From Myxococcales bacterium (lineage in GTDB: Bacteria; Myxococcota_A; Polyangia; Polyangiales; Houyiibacteriaceae): DNA of 11,334 nucleotides. Shown here piece after piece: positions 6,675 through 11,334 of this stretch. The notes beneath the pieces were generated by a model that worked only from the letters and a program-made list of their open reading frames with translations, did no database searches and was not told the origin of the DNA. How positions within the stretch are numbered: position 1 is the first letter of the stretch; every line of letters begins with the position of its first letter. The stretch spans positions 1 to 11,334 of the forward strand of contig JAUXFZ010000036.1 of the NCBI GenBank assembly GCA_030622585.1, given 5' to 3'. Made by a program: the position numbers and the translations under genes.

Positions 6675-6680
6675 GGAGGG
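6675..6680 (+). promoter_or_regulatory. Ribosome binding site deciding the TPR gene start
   Basis: GGAGGG lies 7 bases before the GTG at 6688. No comparable site precedes the earlier in-frame GTG at 6649, so the later start is preferred. Confidence 0.65.
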
Positions 6681-6687
6681 ATGCACG

Positions 6688-9123
6688 GTGGCCGATAAAG
6701 ATTCGAGTTCGCGTAGAGAACCGTCCGATCTGTTCAAGGTCGAGGAGGCCACACCATCGATTGCACCGGTCGACAGGATCGTCCTACCACCGGAGGAAGC
6801 GCTCAAGCGACGCATCCGGCGCTTCATCGCGGCGGGCATCGCGGCACTGATCTTTTTCTTCATCGCGACCCTGATTCTCGGGTGGATTCACGCGGCTCGT
6901 TTGGCGTCCGCGCTCGATGAGGTCATCAACGACGGCAGCCCGGACACCATCGACAATGCGCTGAGCCTCCTACGAGACGACCCGAACGATTCCGTGCGGG
7001 CACGGCTGCTCGCGACGGCGGCGCTCGGCGGGGACCACGAAAAGCTGTTGACGAGCGAGGCGCTGCTTGCGGAATCGTCCGAGCAGAACGACCCTGATCA
7101 ACGGATCGCCAGAGTCTACGCCTTCCTCGCCGAAGGGGACGCGCGCGCAGCGCACGCCGAGGCCGAGAGGCCCGCCAAGTATGCTGCTCAATCCGATGCC
7201 TTCCTCCATGGCCGGGCCCTCATCGCCGTGGCACGCGGCCAGTGGGAGCAGGCCCTTCCCGACGCGCAACAAGTAGTCGAGTCACGGCCGGGTGCGCCGG
7301 AGCCGGCCGCGTTACTCGCCCGTATCACCGCAAAAATAGAGAGCCCGGAAGCCGCCCTTGCCGTGCTCGACCAAGTGGGCGAGGCGACGGCAGCAACGAA
7401 GATCGCCCGTGCGCGAATCGTTGGCCTTCAGCAAGGCAACGCCGACGAGGCGCTCGCGCTCGGGAGCGAGGTGCGTGACGACGACAACGCATCGGTCGTA
7501 CACAAAGCGTGGGCCAACTTGATCACCGGTGTCCTCGCGTACCGGCAAGGCGCCGTCGGCATGGCGTACGACTACGCACGTGCCGCGGCCGAGCCTGAGC
7601 TTCGCGTCGATGAGCCGTTGCTCATCGGGACCGCTCAGCTCTTCCTCGCGCTTGGGCGACCCGGCGACGCCAGGCGTCTGCTCAAACGATTGTCCGGCGG
7701 GCCCTCGGCCGATCTGTTTACCCGCGCGCACGTGATCGCGTGGTGGTACGCGCAGACGGGCGACGCACGCGCGGGGCTCGCTACGCTGAGCGGGGCGGGT
7801 TTTGGACCGGAGAGAACCGCGGAACCCGCGTTTCGCGCACTGGTGATCGCGGAATTGCTGAAGGGCTCCCGACGCTCTGGCGAGCGCGATCGAGCTGCGT
7901 CGCTCTACAAAGAGGCGGCGGGTGACCCGCGCTGGGGCGTCGCGGCCTCGAAGGCGTTGGCGGATGCTCTGCTCGAAGGGGGGCACACCGACGAGGCGAT
8001 TGCGGTACTCGAGGCCGGCCTCGGCGCGACGCCGAATCATCTGACACTCGTGGACGCGGTAGCCCAGGCATACATCGGCGGTGGCCGACTCTCAGACGCC
8101 GCGACGGCAACGTCCGCCGCGCTGGCCACGTGCGAGGAGGAAGGTTGGGCGCATGGCAGTCACGCGCGAGTGCTGCTGGCCAAGGGTGAGCCGGCCAAGG
8201 CGGTCGCCGAGCTCGACCGGGCCGTGGAACTCAGTCCGGTCGACGCCAGCCTGTTTGCGCTCCGGGGCGACGCGGCACGTGAAGTCGGGTCAAACCAAGA
8301 GGCGAAGGCCAGCTACGAGCGAGCGCTGGAGCCCGACTCGGGTCAACCGCGGGCGCTGTCCGGGTTGGTGGCGTTGCTCATCGACATGAGCGACTTCGCC
8401 CGCGCCGCCGAGGTCATCGAGCAGATGGACAAGGCCAGGGTAAGGGACTTGCGAGCAGACGAGCAGCGGGTGCGTTTTCTCGTGCGTACCGGCGCCGGAC
8501 AAAGTGGGGTCACGACGATGCGGAACGCGGTTGGACGGCACAGGAGCGACGTAGCCCTTCGACTCGCTGGCGCCCGAGTGTACCTGCAGGCCGAGGATTA
8601 CACGCGAGCGGGAAGCTATTTTCAGCAGGCCAAGCGTAAAGGGGCGGATGCACGGCTCGCCGACACGGGCCTCGCACTGGCACAAATGTATGGGCGCCGA
8701 AAATTGGGCGCCGAGAACTCACTCGAACGCGCAGCCGAGGCGGTGGACCCGGAAGGCAACCGCTTGAAGGCTGGACCACAGGTTCATGTGTGGGAGCTGA
8801 CGGTCAAGGCGCGCCTCGCGCTCGCCGATGAGAAGCGGGGCCTCGCCGTACGCTACGGCAAGCAGGCATCGGGGCTCGTGCCGAACGACGCGGACATACA
8901 CCTGTTGCGCGCTGACATCGAAGAAGACCGCGAACGCTCCCCGGAGGAGCCCTTGCGACAGGCGGCTAACGCACCCATCCCGATGCCGGTCGCAGCCGGT
9001 CGCCTCGCCACGCTACTCGGTCCGACCGAGGAAGGCTGCGAGATGGCCGCGCGCTACCTCAAGGCAAACCGCACCGGCCGGCTCGCGAATCGCGTTCGCG
9101 ACGTGAAGCGCCAGTGCAAATGA
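6688..9123 (+). CDS. Single-span membrane protein with long TPR solenoid
   Basis: An 811-residue protein of unknown specific role. A polar N-terminal tail (about 1-46) ends in a basic patch (KRRIRR), followed by one hydrophobic helix (about 47-66); the positive-inside rule places the remaining roughly 740 residues in the periplasm. That region is an Ala/Leu-rich alpha solenoid with many TPR-like helix pairs, clearest at residues about 420-455 (ASKALADALLEGGHTDEAIAVLEAGL), 495-520 (KGEPAKAVAELDRAVELSP) and 525-550 (EAKASYERALEPD); the first third is more degenerate. Such proteins are usually scaffolds in envelope assembly, secretion or motility. Cysteines are rare, two of them near the C-terminus (GCEM and the penultimate RQCK), which could form a disulfide in the periplasm. 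Start at GTG 6688 because of the strong Shine-Dalgarno; an upstream GTG at 6649 would add 13 residues. It follows the steroid reductase gene by 78 bases on the same strand, but a functional link is not evident. Confidence 0.88.
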   Translation: MADKDSSSRREPSDLFKVEEATPSIAPVDRIVLPPEEALKRRIRRFIAAGIAALIFFFIATLILGWIHAARLASALDEVINDGSPDTIDNALSLLRDDPNDSVRARLLATAALGGDHEKLLTSEALLAESSEQNDPDQRIARVYAFLAEGDARAAHAEAERPAKYAAQSDAFLHGRALIAVARGQWEQALPDAQQVVESRPGAPEPAALLARITAKIESPEAALAVLDQVGEATAATKIARARIVGLQQGNADEALALGSEVRDDDNASVVHKAWANLITGVLAYRQGAVGMAYDYARAAAEPELRVDEPLLIGTAQLFLALGRPGDARRLLKRLSGGPSADLFTRAHVIAWWYAQTGDARAGLATLSGAGFGPERTAEPAFRALVIAELLKGSRRSGERDRAASLYKEAAGDPRWGVAASKALADALLEGGHTDEAIAVLEAGLGATPNHLTLVDAVAQAYIGGGRLSDAATATSAALATCEEEGWAHGSHARVLLAKGEPAKAVAELDRAVELSPVDASLFALRGDAAREVGSNQEAKASYERALEPDSGQPRALSGLVALLIDMSDFARAAEVIEQMDKARVRDLRADEQRVRFLVRTGAGQSGVTTMRNAVGRHRSDVALRLAGARVYLQAEDYTRAGSYFQQAKRKGADARLADTGLALAQMYGRRKLGAENSLERAAEAVDPEGNRLKAGPQVHVWELTVKARLALADEKRGLAVRYGKQASGLVPNDADIHLLRADIEEDRERSPEEPLRQAANAPIPMPVAAGRLATLLGPTEEGCEMAARYLKANRTGRLANRVRDVKRQCK

Positions 9124-9137
9124 TAGCGGGGCCGCTA
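9124..9137. terminator. Inverted repeat between convergent genes, possible bidirectional terminator
   Basis: TAGCGG (9124-9129) and CCGCTA (9132-9137) are perfect complements around GG; in RNA the practical hairpin would be five base pairs with a four-base loop. It starts directly after the TPR gene's TGA and contains the TAG stop of the converging flavoprotein gene. There is no T-run on either side, so intrinsic termination is uncertain. Confidence 0.35.
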
Positions 9138-10268
9138 GTCTGAGTGGGCGAGCAGCGTCGAAACCCGCTCGACCGCGTCGACGTACTCGCCGACCATCTC
9201 TTCGATGACCTGACGAACAGGCTTGCGCGTGTTCATCTGACCGACGACCTGACCAACAGGCGTACCAAGGAGCGTGTCTGATCGCTCGGCGCCGGTCTGG
9301 GCGAAGCGCGTGATGCGCTGCGTGGCCTCGGCGGTCGCCATGAACTGAAGCGGCATCGGGAGATAGCCAGGACATTCTGGGTCCTCGTCCCAGGCGCGCG
9401 TGTATGCCGTCTTGAGCTGACGGGCCGGCTTGCCGCTGATGCAACGCGAGCGGACCGTTTGGGTCGAGTCCGCCTCGAGAAGCTTGTCCACGAGCGAGGG
9501 AATCGAGTCGGACTCCTCGGTGGCAAGCCAGATCGAACCCGTCCAAACACCCGCGGCGCCCATCGCCATGGCAGCCGCCATCTGACGGCCCGAACCGATT
9601 CCGCCGGCGCCGAGCACTGGGGTCGGCGCCACCGCATCGACGACCTGTGGCAACAAGACCATCGTGCCGATCTCGCCGGTGTGACCCCCCGCCTCGAAAC
9701 CCGATGCGATCACGATGTCAACGCCCGCGGTCTTCTGCTTGAGCGCTTGCCTGACGGTGCCGCACAGGGCGGCCACCAGAACGCCCTTGTCATGCGCCTG
9801 GGCGATGATGTCTTCGGGAGGCGGCCCGAGGGCGTTCGCGATGAGCGCGATCGGGTGCTTCATCGCGACCTCGAAGTGTGCACGTCCGCCCGATGCGGAC
9901 CAGCCAAGCAGACCTTCGATCTCTTCGACGTCGTCCGGAAGCGGGGGCACACCGTTGCGATCGAGCAGCTCGTTGATCCACTTGCGGTGCGCAGGCGTGA
10001 TCATCTCGTCGAGCTGTTCTTTGGTGATGTCGCCCTGGTCCTTGCCGATGTACTTGGCGGGGATGACCGTGTCGACGCCGTACGGCTTGCCGTCGACATG
10101 CTCGTCGATCCACTTCAGCTCGAGCTCGAGCTGCTCCGGGGTGTACGCGACGGCGCCCAGCACACCGAGCCCACCGGCCCGGCTCACCGCAGCCACGACA
10201 TCGCGGCAATGACTAAACGCAAAGATCGGAAACTCAATCCCCAAGCGCTCGCAAATCTCAGTTTTCAT
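9135..10268 (-). CDS. Nitronate monooxygenase-family FMN oxidoreductase
   Basis: A 377-residue TIM-barrel flavoprotein of the nitronate monooxygenase/2-nitropropane dioxygenase group, which also contains FabK-type enoyl-ACP reductases. Family marks: AVSRAGGLGVLGAV (27-40), the GFEAGGHTG motif (190-198) with the catalytic-type His196, the phosphate-binding loop GAGGIGSGRQM (220-230), and GAAGVWTGSIWLAT (237-250). Unlike the usual PIIQGPM opening it has PIFAFSHCRDVV, and between the second strand (PYGVD, 62-66) and IALIANALG (140-148) it carries a long, hydrophilic stretch of over 70 residues. It may therefore belong to a distinct subfamily, and true nitronate oxidation is not assured; reduction of an enoyl or other lipid-like substrate is an alternative. 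ATG start overlaps the end of the upstream esterase gene by 11 bases, implying co-translation. The TAG stop lies 11 bases from the converging TPR gene. Confidence 0.9.
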   Translation of the reverse strand: MKTEICERLGIEFPIFAFSHCRDVVAAVSRAGGLGVLGAVAYTPEQLELELKWIDEHVDGKPYGVDTVIPAKYIGKDQGDITKEQLDEMITPAHRKWINELLDRNGVPPLPDDVEEIEGLLGWSASGGRAHFEVAMKHPIALIANALGPPPEDIIAQAHDKGVLVAALCGTVRQALKQKTAGVDIVIASGFEAGGHTGEIGTMVLLPQVVDAVAPTPVLGAGGIGSGRQMAAAMAMGAAGVWTGSIWLATEESDSIPSLVDKLLEADSTQTVRSRCISGKPARQLKTAYTRAWDEDPECPGYLPMPLQFMATAEATQRITRFAQTGAERSDTLLGTPVGQVVGQMNTRKPVRQVIEEMVGEYVDAVERVSTLLAHSD

Positions 10269-11334
10269 AGACCAGGTCGTCCCAGTCTTCGGTCCCGTCG
10301 ATCATCGCGGTCAGCCAATCGAGGACCGTGACACCGGCGATCTCCGTCTCGAGGCTTCCGATTTGCACGACTCCGCCGCCCCCGTCCGACGTCTCGCGAA
10401 GCAAGGTCGTGTGGGCGGTGCCTTCGGGAATGAACCGCTTGTAGCGATCCTCGAACATGCTCGTCGTTCGCGCGGTCTCCGCCAAGAGCGACGCGGTGAA
10501 GTCTGCCGGAGGGATCATCAGGAAAAACGTGGAGATCACGGTGTCGGCGCTGAAGCTCAGCGCACTCATCGTGAAGTTGTCGTCCGCGGCGAGCTGCCAC
10601 TCGATAAAGCGCGTGATGTGACCGTTACTCGTGCAAGCGGGGCACGATTCAGGGATGAGCGAGCTGGCGTTCCAGCCGGCCAGCAGCGTTTCGTTGATGA
10701 AGTCGGGGTCGCCTTCTTTCGCCACGCCGACGCCGGAGTCATTGAAGAGCAGGATCTCGGTGTCGGGATAGTAGTACCGGACGAGCGGCATCGCGGTGAT
10801 CGTTCCGAACCCGCCGCCGCTGATACCGGTCAATAGGATCCGGCTTGGATTCGGGAACTGCGCGACCGCGATGTCGAGCGCGGCAGTGAGGTTCTGCAGG
10901 CCGCGTTGGTAGCCCATGCTCTCCCCAGGCTCGCCCTCGCCGATCACGCTGCTTGGCAGGACACGGTCTACATCACCGGCAAAGAGCGCTCCGTCACAGT
11001 ACGGCAGGTACACGACGTCCCAGTCGGCCACAGGGTTCGCATCGAACGCGGGGTTCAAGATCCCCCCACTGACGTCCCGCAGAAAGTTCGTCTCTTCGAA
11101 CGCCGAACAGAATCCTTCCCAGCAGGCTCCGCCACCCTGTAGGAAAATAACGAGGGCGTCAGAGCTTCCCTCCCGGGTGTCGACCGTGTACTCGGTGCCT
11201 CGCAAGCACAGCGGTCCGCGCGGCTCGGCCGAAGGATCTTCGGGAACAGCGAACTGGAACGTGTCGATGCCGTTCTCTTCGTCGAACGTGGGATCGCCCT
11301 CGGGAGCGAATGCGTCGACGTACTTCGTGAGCCC
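10258..11334 (-). CDS. Pectinacetylesterase/Notum-family hydrolase, N-terminus beyond window
   Basis: An alpha/beta-hydrolase-like carboxylesterase of the pectinacetylesterase (PAE)/Notum family, which removes acetyl or acyl groups from polysaccharides or proteins. The frame is open to the right edge, giving 358 visible residues. Key features: GPLCLRGTEY, the oxyanion segment VIFLQGGGACWEG (62-74), WDVVYLPYCDGALFAGD (105-121), the nucleophile Ser172 in TGISGGGFG (169-177), a likely acid Asp199 in FNDSGVG, and a likely base His308 in EGTAHTTL. The nucleophile elbow reads G-I-S-G-G-G where the family usually has G-x-S-A-G-G. Six cysteines (43, 71, 76, 113, 231, 234) fit an exported protein, but the signal peptide would lie outside the window. 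It overlaps the downstream flavoprotein gene by 11 bases. A TTG in frame at 11205 is not a plausible start because conserved family sequence continues upstream of it. The natural substrate is unknown; bacterial members need not act on pectin. Confidence 0.87.
   Translation of the reverse strand, partial: GLTKYVDAFAPEGDPTFDEENGIDTFQFAVPEDPSAEPRGPLCLRGTEYTVDTREGSSDALVIFLQGGGACWEGFCSAFEETNFLRDVSGGILNPAFDANPVADWDVVYLPYCDGALFAGDVDRVLPSSVIGEGEPGESMGYQRGLQNLTAALDIAVAQFPNPSRILLTGISGGGFGTITAMPLVRYYYPDTEILLFNDSGVGVAKEGDPDFINETLLAGWNASSLIPESCPACTSNGHITRFIEWQLAADDNFTMSALSFSADTVISTFFLMIPPADFTASLLAETARTTSMFEDRYKRFIPEGTAHTTLLRETSDGGGGVVQIGSLETEIAGVTVLDWLTAMIDGTEDWDDLVYEN

Noticed and set aside
6649..6687. 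Upstream GTG start for the TPR gene
   Set aside because: It lacks a Shine-Dalgarno, whereas GGAGGG sits 7 bases before the GTG at 6688.
5718..6698. 326-codon plus-strand open frame overlapping thpR and the steroid reductase
   Set aside because: The translation is rich in Arg, Pro and His with no membrane segments or motifs, while the overlapping frame encodes a clear steroid 5-alpha-reductase.
9459..10331. 290-codon plus-strand open frame antisense to the flavoprotein
   Set aside because: The minus-strand frame carries the FMN-binding and catalytic motifs; this one has no domain and looks like a shadow.
11203..11205. TTG at 11205 as the start of the esterase gene
   Set aside because: The reading frame continues without a stop to the window edge and encodes family-like sequence (GPLCLRGTEY), so the gene starts outside the window.

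Overview
The window is gene-dense, GC-rich chromosomal DNA with nine protein genes (two cut by the window edges) and no intergenic stretch above about 140 bases. Strong G/C preference at third codon positions, several GTG starts, a large hybrid sensor kinase, a long exported TPR protein and a pectinacetylesterase-family hydrolase suggest a large-genome GC-rich proteobacterium-like organism, most likely Myxococcota ('deltaproteobacterial'). This is an inference from style; nothing here is a phylogenetic marker I could place precisely. I saw no rRNA, tRNA, CRISPR array, prophage gene or transposase gene.

Left part (1-3957): the N-terminal 408 codons of an NAD-dependent DNA ligase (ligA, minus strand, running off the left edge) stand back to back with a plus-strand membrane hybrid histidine kinase (six predicted membrane helices, HisKA, HATPase, a degenerate receiver, a canonical receiver, HPt). 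The 127-base divergent region between them holds a REP-like hairpin that can refold into an alternative hairpin, and two abutting short palindromes.

Middle (3962-5774, all minus strand): thpR (RNA 2',3'-cyclic phosphodiesterase, 2H family), then after 140 bases a two-gene unit. This is a small membrane-anchored BON-domain protein translationally coupled through a GTGA overlap to a membrane-anchored coiled-coil protein ending in a helix-hairpin-helix-like domain. The predicted topologies put BON outside and the coiled coil inside the inner membrane.

Right of centre (5815-9123, plus strand): a eukaryote-type 3-oxo-5-alpha-steroid 4-dehydrogenase (steroid 5-alpha-reductase) homologue with both active-site residues preserved, divergent from thpR by only 40 bases, followed by an 811-residue single-span protein with a long TPR-type solenoid.

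Right end (9135-11334, minus strand): a pectinacetylesterase/Notum-family hydrolase, cut by the right edge, whose end overlaps the start of a nitronate monooxygenase-like flavoprotein by 11 bases, so the two are probably co-translated. This pair converges on the TPR gene across a perfect 14-base inverted repeat.

I do not see a single coherent defence, biosynthetic or mobile system. The most distinctive content is the steroid 5-alpha-reductase homologue, the BON plus coiled-coil/HhH coupled pair, the REP-like element in the ligA/kinase divergent region, and the overlapping hydrolase/flavoprotein pair.
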